Position numbers and translations under genes: made by a program. The notes under the pieces were generated by a model. That model did not search any database and was not told the origin of the DNA. It saw only the letters and a program-made list of their open reading frames with translations. DNA of 64,000 nt from Vibrio sp. S17_S38 (GTDB taxonomy: Bacteria > Pseudomonadota > Gammaproteobacteria > Enterobacterales > Vibrionaceae), in assembly GCF_014694375.1 (NCBI RefSeq), contig NZ_JAAUWW010000010.1:62001-126000 (forward strand), in the 5' to 3' direction. Positions 43,846 to 53,034 of the stretch are shown here, one piece after another (position 1 is the stretch's first letter; every line of letters starts with the position of its first letter).

Positions 43846-45597
43846 GTGGATCATCAGTTTTGGCAGCAGGCTAACCGCAAGTTAATCGCAAAAACATTGA
43901 GTGAAATTCATTTTGAGCAGCTCATCAATTACACCCCAAGTAGACCTCAAACTTTGGCATCAAAAGGCGTTAAAGGTCAGGTGTTTCAATTGGAATGTGG
44001 CGATCATTTTTGGTCTTTTAACGCAAAACTCAGCGTGTGGGGAATGTTGCTGATCAAGTCTGATTCGATTATGACTAGCCACGGTGATATTCCACTACTG
44101 AATGATTTGTTATTGGATCTACAGACTAGGTTGTCAATATCAGATATGAATTTAGCGGGCTTGATTGAAGAAACACAACAAACACTTTGGAGCGAGATAC
44201 GGTGCTTGAAAGCGCAACAAGGTGTTACGGCTCAAGATATCGTTCTGATGGATGAAGTAACACGTCAACAATATCTTGATGCACACCCTAAATTGATCGC
44301 TAATAAAGGTCGACTAGGGTGGGGAGAAACTGAATTAGAACAATATTCACCTGAGTCGGGCGAGGCTTTCGCACTACACTTTCTGGCCGTTGATAAGTCT
44401 ATTTCTATCTCTGGTTTTCAGACCGGTTTAACTTCGCAAAATTTATTTGAATCTTTTGTCTCAAATGAAGAGTGGCAAGCATTGATTTGCCAGCTGCCTC
44501 AAGGTGGGTTGGATAAGTTTGACATCATCCTCGTGCACCCTTGGCAATTAGAGCGTTATTTAAAAAGCCAATATCTTCAGTATTTTATGCAACAACAATT
44601 GATCGAGTTAGGCACCACCTCAATGAAGTGGATTGCTCAACAATCAATTCGAACGTTGACCGCAGAAAGTTCTTTAGTTGATGTTGATGTAAAAACAGCA
44701 TTGACTATTCTAAATACATCTTGTTATCGAGGAATTCCCGGGAAATATATTGCTCATGGCGCCAGGATTTCTGTGTGGTTGGCTGATATCGCCAATAACG
44801 ATCCCGTGCTAAAGATGTGTGGTTTACGCGTTCAGCAAGAAATAGGTGGTGTGTATTGCCCGCATCCGCATCAGTCCAAAATTGAGGGCCCATATCGATA
44901 CCAAGAAATGCTGGGCTGTATTTGGCGTGAGCGCGCAGAAAGTTTGCTGCCAATTAATCAACGACCACTTTCAATGGCGACGTTAATGCAAGCCGATGGA
45001 GAAGGAACATCGTGCATTGAAGCATTAATTTTATTATCGGGTTTGCCTGCTAAGCAATGGTTGCAAGAACTGTTTCAACATGTGGTGGTACCCATTTACC
45101 ACTTAATGGTGAAATATGGTGTTGGTATTGTCGCGCATGGTCAAAACGTTACTTTAGTATTGGAAGATAACCGTCCAGTAGGCTGTTTGATTAAAGATTT
45201 TCATGGTGATTTGCGTCTGATCGATCAACCTTTTTCTGAACTAGAAAGTTTAGATCAAGATATTCAAAATAACCTTGTTCGTTTGCCCGCTCATTATCTG
45301 ATCCATGACTTATTAACCGGACATTTTGTCACTGTTTTACGTTTTGTTTCGCCTTGGTTAGAAAAGCTTGGTGTTAGTGAAGTTGTGTTTTATCAGTTAT
45401 TGCGACGCACGCTTATAAGCTATCAATCCCAGCATCCTGAACTAAGTGAGCGTTATGAATTATTGAATCTTTTCACGGATAAAATAGACAAAATTTGCTT
45501 AAACAAAGTACGGTTTAAAATTGGGTTAGGGGATAGCAGTGAGCGTCCTTTACCTGAGTTGGCCGATCCGATTAGTAATCCACTGTTATTATCGTAA
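43846..45597 (+). CDS. iucC: Aerobactin synthase IucC
   Basis: About 583 residues. It joins the second acetyl-hydroxylysine to the IucA product to give aerobactin. Start GTG 43846 is chosen because AGGAGG lies at 43836-43841 and the resulting V-D-H-Q-F-W-Q-Q-A-N-R-K-L aligns with the E. coli IucC N-terminus as I recall it; ATG 43822 precedes that SD. Conserved blocks: K-G-R-L-G-W-G near 165, H-P-W-Q near 235, Q-Q-S-I-R-T-L-T, Y-R-G-I-P-G-K-Y-I near 295, A-H-G-Q-N-V-T-L and K-D-F-H-G-D. It is transcribed away from the other synthesis genes. Confidence 0.94.
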   Translation: MDHQFWQQANRKLIAKTLSEIHFEQLINYTPSRPQTLASKGVKGQVFQLECGDHFWSFNAKLSVWGMLLIKSDSIMTSHGDIPLLNDLLLDLQTRLSISDMNLAGLIEETQQTLWSEIRCLKAQQGVTAQDIVLMDEVTRQQYLDAHPKLIANKGRLGWGETELEQYSPESGEAFALHFLAVDKSISISGFQTGLTSQNLFESFVSNEEWQALICQLPQGGLDKFDIILVHPWQLERYLKSQYLQYFMQQQLIELGTTSMKWIAQQSIRTLTAESSLVDVDVKTALTILNTSCYRGIPGKYIAHGARISVWLADIANNDPVLKMCGLRVQQEIGGVYCPHPHQSKIEGPYRYQEMLGCIWRERAESLLPINQRPLSMATLMQADGEGTSCIEALILLSGLPAKQWLQELFQHVVVPIYHLMVKYGVGIVAHGQNVTLVLEDNRPVGCLIKDFHGDLRLIDQPFSELESLDQDIQNNLVRLPAHYLIHDLLTGHFVTVLRFVSPWLEKLGVSEVVFYQLLRRTLISYQSQHPELSERYELLNLFTDKIDKICLNKVRFKIGLGDSSERPLPELADPISNPLLLS

Positions 45598-45738
45598 TGG
45601 TGTATACCTCTCTTACCTGAAGCTTTGTTGGTTATGTTCAATTACGGCCTAACTGCAACTTCAATTACTTTCGGTATAAATGATCTTTATTTGTGAACTG
45701 GCTTGGTTATAAATTCATATTTTAATTGATATTGCTTA

Positions 45739-45753
45739 TGATAATTATTATTA
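45739..45753 (+). promoter_or_regulatory. Fur box before fhuC-like gene
   Basis: TGATAAT-T-ATTATTA matches the 7-1-7 Fur consensus at all but one position, 51 bases before the ATPase start. It implies an iron-controlled promoter separate from iucC. Confidence 0.75.
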
Positions 45754-45803
45754 TTTGCGCGATTTAAAATAGGTTCATAAATAGCTCATTTAGGTTTCGG
45801 TGT

Positions 45804-46571
45804 ATGTTTCAGTTAACAGATGTTGCATTTAGTACTCAAGATAAGACGATTTTGAGTCCCATTAACATTGGTTTTGAGAAAGGAAAAGTGACCAGTTTAC
45901 TTGGTCATAACGGTAGTGGTAAATCGACGTTGATCAAAATGCTCGCGAGACAGCAAGTGGCGACTCAAGGTGAGATCTTAGTGGATGGAAGTAAATTATC
46001 TGATTTATCGGCTAAAGACTTCGCATTGAAAGTGTCTTATTTACCCCAGCATCCACCAATCACCGATGGCGTAAAGGTTCGTGAACTGGTGCGTTTTGGA
46101 CGTTATCCATGGAAAGGCTTATTTGGTCGTTATAGTACTCAAGACGAAGTATTTATCGACCAAGCCATTGAGCAAGTTGGATTAACTCATATGCAGGATC
46201 GTTTTGTTGCGACGTTATCTGGTGGTGAAAGGCAACGAGCTTGGGTGGCAATGTTATTGGCACAAAAAAGTGAATGTATTTTACTTGATGAACCAACATC
46301 AGCGTTAGATGTGGCGCATCAATATGAACTTCTCGCGTTAATTCGTGAATTAAATCAAAGCTTAGGTATGACGGTCATTATGGTATTACACGACATTAAT
46401 ATGGCGGCACGTTTTAGTGATCATATGGTGGCGTTGCATTCAGGGAAAGTATTAGCAAGCGGTTCACCGCAAGAACTTATGCAGCAAGACGTGCTGCATT
46501 CGATTTACGGAATTCCTCTTGGTTTGTTTATCCACCCAGAAACGGGACATTCAATAAGCTACATCCGTTAA
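45804..46571 (+). CDS. fhuC: Iron-hydroxamate ABC transporter ATPase (FhuC-like)
   Basis: A 255-residue ABC ATPase: Walker A G-H-N-G-S-G-K-S-T near 34-42, Q-loop Y-L-P-Q, signature L-S-G-G-E-R-Q-R-A near 140 and Walker B C-I-L-L-D-E-P-T-S-A-L-D. It powers uptake of ferric aerobactin through the permease at 47566. The chain fhuC-fhuD-fhuB follows in order on one strand, behind a Fur box. Confidence 0.92.
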   Translation: MFQLTDVAFSTQDKTILSPINIGFEKGKVTSLLGHNGSGKSTLIKMLARQQVATQGEILVDGSKLSDLSAKDFALKVSYLPQHPPITDGVKVRELVRFGRYPWKGLFGRYSTQDEVFIDQAIEQVGLTHMQDRFVATLSGGERQRAWVAMLLAQKSECILLDEPTSALDVAHQYELLALIRELNQSLGMTVIMVLHDINMAARFSDHMVALHSGKVLASGSPQELMQQDVLHSIYGIPLGLFIHPETGHSISYIR

Positions 46572-46657
46572 TCAATATATTCGTCAGTACATGATGATTT
46601 TGAAGCGATATATTCAAAAATAGTTCTTGAGTTAACGCTCGGGAACAAAAGGAAATA

Positions 46658-47566
46658 ATGAAGATGAAAATGCGTTTTTTTGGTGCCATTTTGTTTCTTA
46701 TTGCTTTGAGTGCTAAGGCTCAAAGTTTTGAACATGAAATGGGAAGCGTTGAGTTGAAAACGACGCCAATTAAAGTAGTCGCACTTGATTGGGTATTAAC
46801 TGAGCATCTATTAGCATTGGGCGTTATTCCTTATGGTGTGGCAGATGTAAAAGGTTACCAGAGCTGGGTAGTGGAACCGAGCTTGCCTAATGATGTAGTC
46901 AGTGTGGGATCAAGGCGAGAGCCTAATTTGGAACTTTTAGCCCAGATGAAACCAGATTTAATTTTGATGAGTGACGCGATGAGCCCAGCTTATGAAAAAT
47001 TAAATGCGATTGCACCCACGATGGTCTTGAGTGTCTATACCCCAAAGAATAAGCCTTTAGAAGCGGCAAAGGTTCAACTATTGACGTTGGGTAAAGTGCT
47101 TGATCGCACGGTTCGAGCTCAGCAAGTGATCGATGAGTTTAATCAAACCCTAAAAACCAATAAAGCCAATATTGAATCGCATAATACTTCGCAGACACCG
47201 TTATTACTCATTCGCTTTATTGGTGATAAACATATTCGAATTCATGCATCCAATTCATTGGCAGGTGAAACCATTACTCAAATGGGATTAAACAATGCAT
47301 GGCAGCCGATGGGAAATAGCTGGGGTTTTAGTTCTGCGACGATTTCACAATTAGCACCTTTACAACATTCGAGCGTTTTCTATTTTGGTCCAGTGAGCAA
47401 AAAAGACAAAAGTGTATTAACCAGTAATCCTATCTGGAAGGTCATGAAATTTGTTCGAGAAAATCGAGTATACGCGCTGCCGCCAGTGTGGACCTTTGGT
47501 GGTCTTAAAGCGGCCGAGCGATTGAGTAATGAAGTGACTCGTCAATTAACGATGCCGGCTAAATAA
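46658..47566 (+). CDS. fhuD: Periplasmic ferric hydroxamate-binding protein (FhuD-like)
   Basis: A 302-residue class III solute-binding protein with a signal peptide of about 21 residues (basic start, hydrophobic core, A-K-A-Q-S cleavage region). The L-D-W-V-L-T-E-H-L-L-A-L-G-V-I-P-Y-G-V-A and N-L-E-L-L-A-Q-M-K-P-D-L-I segments are typical of FhuD/FecB proteins. It delivers ferric aerobactin to FhuB. Its stop overlaps the FhuB start by one base (TAATG), implying translational coupling. Confidence 0.92.
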   Translation: MKMKMRFFGAILFLIALSAKAQSFEHEMGSVELKTTPIKVVALDWVLTEHLLALGVIPYGVADVKGYQSWVVEPSLPNDVVSVGSRREPNLELLAQMKPDLILMSDAMSPAYEKLNAIAPTMVLSVYTPKNKPLEAAKVQLLTLGKVLDRTVRAQQVIDEFNQTLKTNKANIESHNTSQTPLLLIRFIGDKHIRIHASNSLAGETITQMGLNNAWQPMGNSWGFSSATISQLAPLQHSSVFYFGPVSKKDKSVLTSNPIWKVMKFVRENRVYALPPVWTFGGLKAAERLSNEVTRQLTMPAK

Positions 47567-49599
47567 TGACGTTATCTATCTCAGTTTTAAAAACTAACAG
47601 CGCAAATTATGTCTATTTATTGAAGTCGGTTTTCTTCATGCTGATAGTCGCGGCAATCATTACTGGATTGATTTCTATTAGTTTGCCTTATCCATTGCCG
47701 TTATCTCAATGGAGTGAGGTTCTGCTGTCGCCCGATCTTGATAGCTATCAACACGTTATTTTGCATTACAGCTTTTTTCCTCGTTTAGCGATGGCCATCT
47801 TGTGCGGTGCAGGGCTTGCGATGGCGGGATGTGTGATGCAAGCGGTATTAAGAAACCCACTAGCTTCTCCAACAACGTTAGGTGTGGCATCTGGCGCTCA
47901 ACTTGGAATTGCCGTTGCATTATTATTACCATTAGCCGATTGGAGTACGTTGTATTCAATTTTATTTTGGTTAACCCCTCAATCTTTTGCTTTTATTGGT
48001 GGATTACTGGCGACAGGGTTAGTGTTTTTACTGACGGTAAGAAAAGGCTTCGCGCCACTACAAATGGTGTTATCAGGAATGGTGGTAACTCTGTTTTTAG
48101 GGGCATTAAATATGGTGTTGATCTTATTTAATGAACAACAATTAACCGGACTATTTATTTGGGGAGCGGGAGCGCTTGATCAAAATGATTGGCTTGGGGT
48201 TCAGCATCTATTGCCACAAATTTTATTGGCTTTAGTGGTGTTAATGCTGATCCAAAGACCACTTTCAATTCTTCAGTTAGGGGAAGATGTTGCCTCTTCA
48301 ATGGGCGTAAAAGTAGGTGTGTTGCGGATCTCGGCATTAATCGTTGCTGTGTTTGTTACTTCTAGCATTGTGAGTGAAGTCGGGATCATCGGTTTTATAG
48401 GTTTGGTCGCACCTGCTTTGGCAAAATTGCTTGGTGCTCGACGTATGATAAGCCAACTGATTATTAGTACATTAGTCGGTGCAGTATTGTTGCTGCTTAC
48501 TGATCTCGTGGTGATGCAGTTTACTGGGATTGCTGGCGATTTATTACCAACGGGAGCAGTCACAGCTTTAATTGGGGCACCATGTTTACTGTGGTTGTTA
48601 AGCAAGCAATCATGGTCTTCAAGTCAAAAATTTGAAGCCACTCCAGATCCATATTTTGTTGATAAGGCTTTTTTACCGGTTTTTATTTTCTCGATTACGG
48701 TACTTGTTATCTTGTTATGCCTATCGCTTTTTGTAGGACAAAGTCAGCTAGGGTGGCAAGTGGCTTGGTCGGAAACTGTACTCGATTTACGCCTACCGAG
48801 AGTGATTGTTGCGGTGTTTGCCGGTGCTTCTTTAGCTTTAGCTGGCAGTATTATTCAGCGGATCACGGGCAATCCAATGTCTAGTCCAGAAGTTATAGGT
48901 ATCAGCTCTGGTGCGGCTTTCTCATTAGTATTAGGCGTTTTGATTTTTGGATCTATTAGCCGAGCTGAACAGTTATTACTGGGCGGTGCAGGGGCTTTAT
49001 CTGTGATGTTTTTGGTGTGGTGGTTAAGTCGAAAAAGCCAATTGTCACCGGCCAGAATGCTATTAACAGGAGTGGCATTAAGTGCGTTTTTAGATTCTTT
49101 AATTCGAATATCACTGGCCAGTGGTAATGAACAAGTTAAAGCGTTATTAGCATGGTTATCAGGTTCAACGTATTTGGTTGCTTGGTCAGATTCTTTGGTA
49201 TTAGTACTCGGAACAATAGTGTTGGCTGCGGGCTTATTTTTATGTCACCGCTGGTTGGATTTAATGGCGATGGGGAATATTACGGCAAGTGCGCTTGGGG
49301 TGAATACCTATCGCGTACGTCAATGGTTAATGTTGTTGGCCTCATTATTGACAGCTTTAGCCGTGATCGTTGTTGGCCCGCTTAGTTTCGTTGGTTTATT
49401 AGCGCCACATATGGCGAAATCGTTGGGGCAGTATACCGCTCGACATCAAATGCTATTAGCGTGTGTTATTGGTAGTAATATCATGCTATTGGCTGATTGG
49501 CTTGGGCGAAACATTTGGTTTCCATGGCAAGTTCCCGCAGGGTTATTAGCGTCATTAATTGGCGGCGGTTACTTCATTTACTTGCTACGTAAGCAATAA
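47566..49599 (+). CDS. fhuB: Fused FecCD-type permease for ferric hydroxamates (FhuB-like)
   Basis: A 677-residue membrane protein made of two FecCD permease halves in tandem (about 1-340 and 345-677), as in E. coli FhuB. Each half carries the pattern P-R-L or R-L-P-R before a G-A-x-L-A-x-A-G segment, then N-P-L-A-S-P or N-P-M-S-S-P, and the G-x-I-x-F-(I/V)-G-L-(V/L)-A-P cytoplasmic loop that contacts FhuC. About 20 hydrophobic segments are expected. It is the last gene of the import operon. Confidence 0.94.
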   Translation: MTLSISVLKTNSANYVYLLKSVFFMLIVAAIITGLISISLPYPLPLSQWSEVLLSPDLDSYQHVILHYSFFPRLAMAILCGAGLAMAGCVMQAVLRNPLASPTTLGVASGAQLGIAVALLLPLADWSTLYSILFWLTPQSFAFIGGLLATGLVFLLTVRKGFAPLQMVLSGMVVTLFLGALNMVLILFNEQQLTGLFIWGAGALDQNDWLGVQHLLPQILLALVVLMLIQRPLSILQLGEDVASSMGVKVGVLRISALIVAVFVTSSIVSEVGIIGFIGLVAPALAKLLGARRMISQLIISTLVGAVLLLLTDLVVMQFTGIAGDLLPTGAVTALIGAPCLLWLLSKQSWSSSQKFEATPDPYFVDKAFLPVFIFSITVLVILLCLSLFVGQSQLGWQVAWSETVLDLRLPRVIVAVFAGASLALAGSIIQRITGNPMSSPEVIGISSGAAFSLVLGVLIFGSISRAEQLLLGGAGALSVMFLVWWLSRKSQLSPARMLLTGVALSAFLDSLIRISLASGNEQVKALLAWLSGSTYLVAWSDSLVLVLGTIVLAAGLFLCHRWLDLMAMGNITASALGVNTYRVRQWLMLLASLLTALAVIVVGPLSFVGLLAPHMAKSLGQYTARHQMLLACVIGSNIMLLADWLGRNIWFPWQVPAGLLASLIGGGYFIYLLRKQ

Positions 49600-49731
49600 G
49601 AATAATTAGAAACACCATAAAATACCTAAGTAAATAGGGTATGTAAGATTGGTATTTGAACTGCTGATCATTAAATCATTCATTTAATCCTCGGGTTTCC
49701 CGTTTAGTAATGGGTGATTCTTGCTTATACA

Positions 49732-49746
49732 TGGTAATACTTATCA
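49732..49746 (+). promoter_or_regulatory. Fur box before iutA
   Basis: TGGTAAT-A-CTTATCA is a 7-1-7 Fur-like site with two departures from TGATAAT-N-ATTATCA, 89 bases before the receptor start. Confidence 0.6.
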
Positions 49747-49835
49747 TTTGGGTTCGTATTACTTTTTGTTGGCATTACACATGAAGTATTGAAATGCGTT
49801 TATTTTTTAAATTCAATATAGAGAGAAATAGTTAA

Positions 49836-52043
49836 ATGGAAATTAACACTTTAAAAGGATTGAGATTAACACCTGTAACATTAGCTTTAGCACTTGTTGG
49901 AGCGTCAAGTTTCGCAGTACAGGCAGAAGATAAAAATAGATCCACGGATGCGATGGTGGTGGTGGCAAGTACGGCACCTAAAAGCATTAGCGAAATTCCG
50001 GGAACGGTTTGGTATGTTGATCAAGAGCGTATTGAGCAAGAAGCTCGTATGGGAAAAAGCTTAGGCGACATTCTTGCAGCGACGATTCCATCATTAGATG
50101 TTGGTAGTCAAGGGCGTACCAACAATGCTCAGAATTTACGTGGTCGTTCTGCGTTAGTAATGATTGATGGTGTATCACTTAACTCTTCTCGATCAATTAG
50201 CCGTCAATTTGACTCCATCGACCCATTTAATATCGAACGTATTGAAGTGCTTTCTGGTGCGACTTCGGTTTATGGAGCGGGTGCAACTGGTGGTGTGATT
50301 AATATCGTCACTAAAAAAGCCTCTTCTGATGGCACTGTTCAAGCTGAAACCTATGTTGGTGGCGGTTCTGGTTTTAATAATAGTGATGATTACGATGGCA
50401 AGATTGCTCAGTCAATTAGCGGTGGTAATGATAAAGCACGGGGACGAATTTCCGCCGTATACCATGAAACAGGTGGGAAGTATGACGGTAATGGTGACAT
50501 CATTGTACCGGATATCACCCAAGGTTCATTACAGTACAACAAAGTACTCGATCTTATGGCATCGGGAGAAATTAATTTAACCGATACCCAAACGATATCT
50601 TTAATGGCGCAATATTATGATAGCCAACAAGATAGCCCGTACGGAATTAATTTTGGGCAAAATTTTGCAGGGTTAAGAGATCCGAGTCAAATTGATCCAC
50701 GCAGTAAGGGTTATGAATCTGACCAGCAAGGTGGCACCGAGCGTTACATGCTCAATATGAACTATTTGAATACGGATTTTTTAAGTCAGCAGTTAATGGT
50801 TCAAGCTTCATACCGTAAAGAAAACATGTCTTTTATCCCTTTTATCTACGGTACTTACATGGCAGCTTCAGAGCAAAATACTGAAGTTGTTAGCTTACGA
50901 ATGGCGCTGCTTAAAGACTTTGGACGCTTTAATTTAACGTATGGCGTTGATGGCTATATTGATACATTAGACAGCAAACAAACCATTTTTGATCCTGCGA
51001 CTAGCTATGCAACAGGCGGCTTAGTTAATGATTCTTACGCCACAATAGGTCGATACCCAGGAACGGAAGTGGCTTCGGTTGCCGGCTTCTTACAAGGTGA
51101 GTTTAGTATTACCGACGATTGGTCTGTTCAAGGTGGGTATCGTTACCAATACATCAATAATAAGATCGATGATTATGTTGCCTCTGATGCACAAGCAACA
51201 ATCGCCCTTGGTGGAGCAATGTCTGCCGATAGTATTAATGGTGGTAGCACTGACTATAGTGTCGGTTTGTTTAACTTAGGGACTATTTACCGTATTAATG
51301 CCATGAATCAGGTATGGGCTAATTTTTCTCAAGGATTTGATCTTGCTGATCCTGCGAAATATTATGGCATTGGTACCTACGATAATGTCGGTGGACATTT
51401 AGAACTGGTGGACAGCATTAATGTTGCTGACTCTCAACTTGAAGGGATGAAAACCAACAGTTTTGAAGTGGGGATGCGTAACCAAGTTGGTGAGTTAAGT
51501 ATTCAAACCGCTGCGTATATTTCATTGTCAGATAAAGTGATTTCCTATGATAAAAAGAACCTTTCAGTAAAAGAAATAGATTCGGATAAACGCGTATATG
51601 GCTTAGAAACAGAACTGAATTATTGGTTAACGACTAATTTACAAATCGGTGGTTCTGGCCATGTTGTTCGAACTGAAGAGAAAGACAGTAGTGGTAATTG
51701 GGTTAAGTCTGCTGTGACAGGAGCAAGTGCATCAAAGGCGAGTGCTTGGTTGGGTTGGTATGATGAACAATATGCATTACGTTTACAAAGTAATACTATG
51801 TTTGATTTAAGTGATGATTCAGATAATGAACTCGATGGTTATACAACCGTTGACTTTATGAGCTCCGTCAACTTACCCGTAGGTAGCCTAGCATTTGGGA
51901 TCCAGAACTTAATGGATGAAGACTATACAACCGTTTGGGGACAACGTGCTCAGCTGTACTATGGAGCTTCAGCGCCTGCATCTATATTTGACTACAAAGG
52001 GCAAGGCAGAACTTACATGCTGAGCTATCAAGTTAAATATTAA
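49836..52043 (+). CDS. iutA: Ferric aerobactin TonB-dependent receptor IutA
   Basis: A 735-residue outer-membrane receptor. The signal peptide covers about 1-30. A TonB-box-like T-D-A-M-V-V-V-A-S follows near 38-46, then the plug domain (N-L-R-G-R-S-A-L-V-M-I-D-G-V near 105 and S-I-D-P-F-N-I-E-R-I-E-V-L near 130, also seen in E. coli IutA), then a 22-strand barrel ending in an aromatic/hydrophobic strand (Y-M-L-S-Y-Q-V-K-Y). Length is almost that of E. coli IutA (732). The iucABCD and FhuBCD genes next to it make the ligand assignment firm. Confidence 0.94.
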   Translation: MEINTLKGLRLTPVTLALALVGASSFAVQAEDKNRSTDAMVVVASTAPKSISEIPGTVWYVDQERIEQEARMGKSLGDILAATIPSLDVGSQGRTNNAQNLRGRSALVMIDGVSLNSSRSISRQFDSIDPFNIERIEVLSGATSVYGAGATGGVINIVTKKASSDGTVQAETYVGGGSGFNNSDDYDGKIAQSISGGNDKARGRISAVYHETGGKYDGNGDIIVPDITQGSLQYNKVLDLMASGEINLTDTQTISLMAQYYDSQQDSPYGINFGQNFAGLRDPSQIDPRSKGYESDQQGGTERYMLNMNYLNTDFLSQQLMVQASYRKENMSFIPFIYGTYMAASEQNTEVVSLRMALLKDFGRFNLTYGVDGYIDTLDSKQTIFDPATSYATGGLVNDSYATIGRYPGTEVASVAGFLQGEFSITDDWSVQGGYRYQYINNKIDDYVASDAQATIALGGAMSADSINGGSTDYSVGLFNLGTIYRINAMNQVWANFSQGFDLADPAKYYGIGTYDNVGGHLELVDSINVADSQLEGMKTNSFEVGMRNQVGELSIQTAAYISLSDKVISYDKKNLSVKEIDSDKRVYGLETELNYWLTTNLQIGGSGHVVRTEEKDSSGNWVKSAVTGASASKASAWLGWYDEQYALRLQSNTMFDLSDDSDNELDGYTTVDFMSSVNLPVGSLAFGIQNLMDEDYTTVWGQRAQLYYGASAPASIFDYKGQGRTYMLSYQVKY

Positions 52044-52078
52044 CTTTTGTTATAAACTTTTAGCTTTAAATCGAAATG

Positions 52079-52112
52079 AAACAGGTGAGCGACTAGCACC
52101 TGTTTTTTTATA
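52079..52112 (+). terminator. Terminator after iutA
   Basis: A 9-bp stem (52079-52087 with 52097-52105) is followed by a T tract. It closes the aerobactin locus. Confidence 0.85.
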
Positions 52113-52239
52113 TCTCTTACCTCTAGGTTTGCCTACCCCTAAAGAGGTGTTTTTCATTCTTTCGACCAAGTAGGCGAGTCAATTGCATGATTGTTGGCAT
52201 AAAGGCGTGATTAGCCGGTTGTTTACAAGGATGTAATGA

Positions 52240-52884
52240 GTGCCAATGGAAAGAATGTCGAATAAAAAATCATCAAAGGGAACACTTTCTCTAGCGGTGA
52301 AAAAATCCAAATCAAGTCAAAAGCCTATTATTGTGTGTTGTGATGAAATGAACCAACAAGTGTTTTTGTGTGGTCACTTAGCACAGGATTTTGATGACAT
52401 TACAGCCTGTTCGTTACGCAAGTTAGAATCCGTATTGGCCAAGCAGCCGGATTCTATTTTAGTGGTGTCATGGCGGCAACCATGTGGTGAGCTGAAGTGG
52501 ATCATTGAACTGGCTGAGCATAATAATATTCCATTAATCGCATTTATCAATCAGTTAAAACCAATGGATAGTGATCGCCTGCCAAACTCATCTGGCTATG
52601 TTTTATTATCATCAATTCCCACTGAACCACTTAAAGGCTGGTTGGAGTATGCGGAACAAGTTCGAGAGAATGCGCAATCTCAAAGACAAACTATTTCGGA
52701 TCTAGAGCAAAAATTAGAGGAACGTAAGTGGGTGGAGCAAGCAAAAGCCTTGTTAATGAAGTTACATAAGATTGATGAGAAAAAAGCCTACCAAGCGTTG
52801 CGTAGTACGGCTATGAAAAACAGTCAAACGATGGGACAAGTCGCGAAAAACTTATTAGTTACCTTTGAACACATCTCACTCTAA
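52240..52884 (+). CDS. nasT: NasT-like ANTAR antiterminator with degenerate receiver domain
   Basis: A 214-residue regulator. The C-terminal 60 residues form an ANTAR RNA-binding domain (V-E-Q-A-K-A-L-L-M-K near 165, then E-K-K-A-Y-Q-A-L-R-S-T-A-M near 180), preceded by a coiled coil (about 140-160). The N-terminal domain has the shape of a response-regulator receiver but lacks the phosphate-accepting Asp (I-L-V-V-S-W at that place), as in AmiR/NasT proteins that are held by a partner protein. It would stop termination in the leader at 53030-53150. GTG 52240 with AAGG nine bases upstream is used; ATG 52246 and 52255 are alternatives. No NasS partner gene is adjacent. Confidence 0.85.
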   Translation: MPMERMSNKKSSKGTLSLAVKKSKSSQKPIIVCCDEMNQQVFLCGHLAQDFDDITACSLRKLESVLAKQPDSILVVSWRQPCGELKWIIELAEHNNIPLIAFINQLKPMDSDRLPNSSGYVLLSSIPTEPLKGWLEYAEQVRENAQSQRQTISDLEQKLEERKWVEQAKALLMKLHKIDEKKAYQALRSTAMKNSQTMGQVAKNLLVTFEHISL

Positions 52885-52896
52885 TGATTGAAATGT

Positions 52897-52920
52897 GTGC
52901 AACCTTGCACTGTTTTGCAA
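52897..52920 (+). promoter_or_regulatory. NtrC-like enhancer palindromes before nrtA
   Basis: Two overlapping palindromes, GTGCAA-CC-TTGCAC (52897-52910) and TTGCA-N6-TGCAA (52905-52920), resemble NtrC sites (TGCAC-N7-GTGCA type). They lie about 100 bases upstream of the predicted sigma-54 start, the usual enhancer distance. Confidence 0.55.
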
Positions 52921-52982
52921 CAAATAAGTAACATCGGAAAGGGGTTTATTGCTAAGTAGCTAAAAAATAACCTGTTTATAAG

Positions 52983-52999
52983 TTGGCACAAAAATTGGA
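52983..52999 (+). promoter_or_regulatory. Sigma-54 promoter of nrtABC-nirBD
   Basis: The -24 element TTGGCAC and -12 element TTGGA have the exact GG-to-GC spacing of YTGGCAC-N5-TTGCW. Only the -12 C is replaced by G. A start near 53010 gives a leader of about 190 bases. Confidence 0.65.
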
Positions 53000-53034
53000 T
53001 AGTTATTAGATATATAAGTAACACGACAATTTGA

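Noticed and set aside
47802..48131. 109-residue ORF inside fhuB in another frame
   Set aside because: Fully inside a strongly conserved permease gene; no SD or domain.
52236..52265. Nine-codon upstream ORF before the ANTAR gene
   Set aside because: Short frame overlapping the true start region; no evidence of a leader peptide function.
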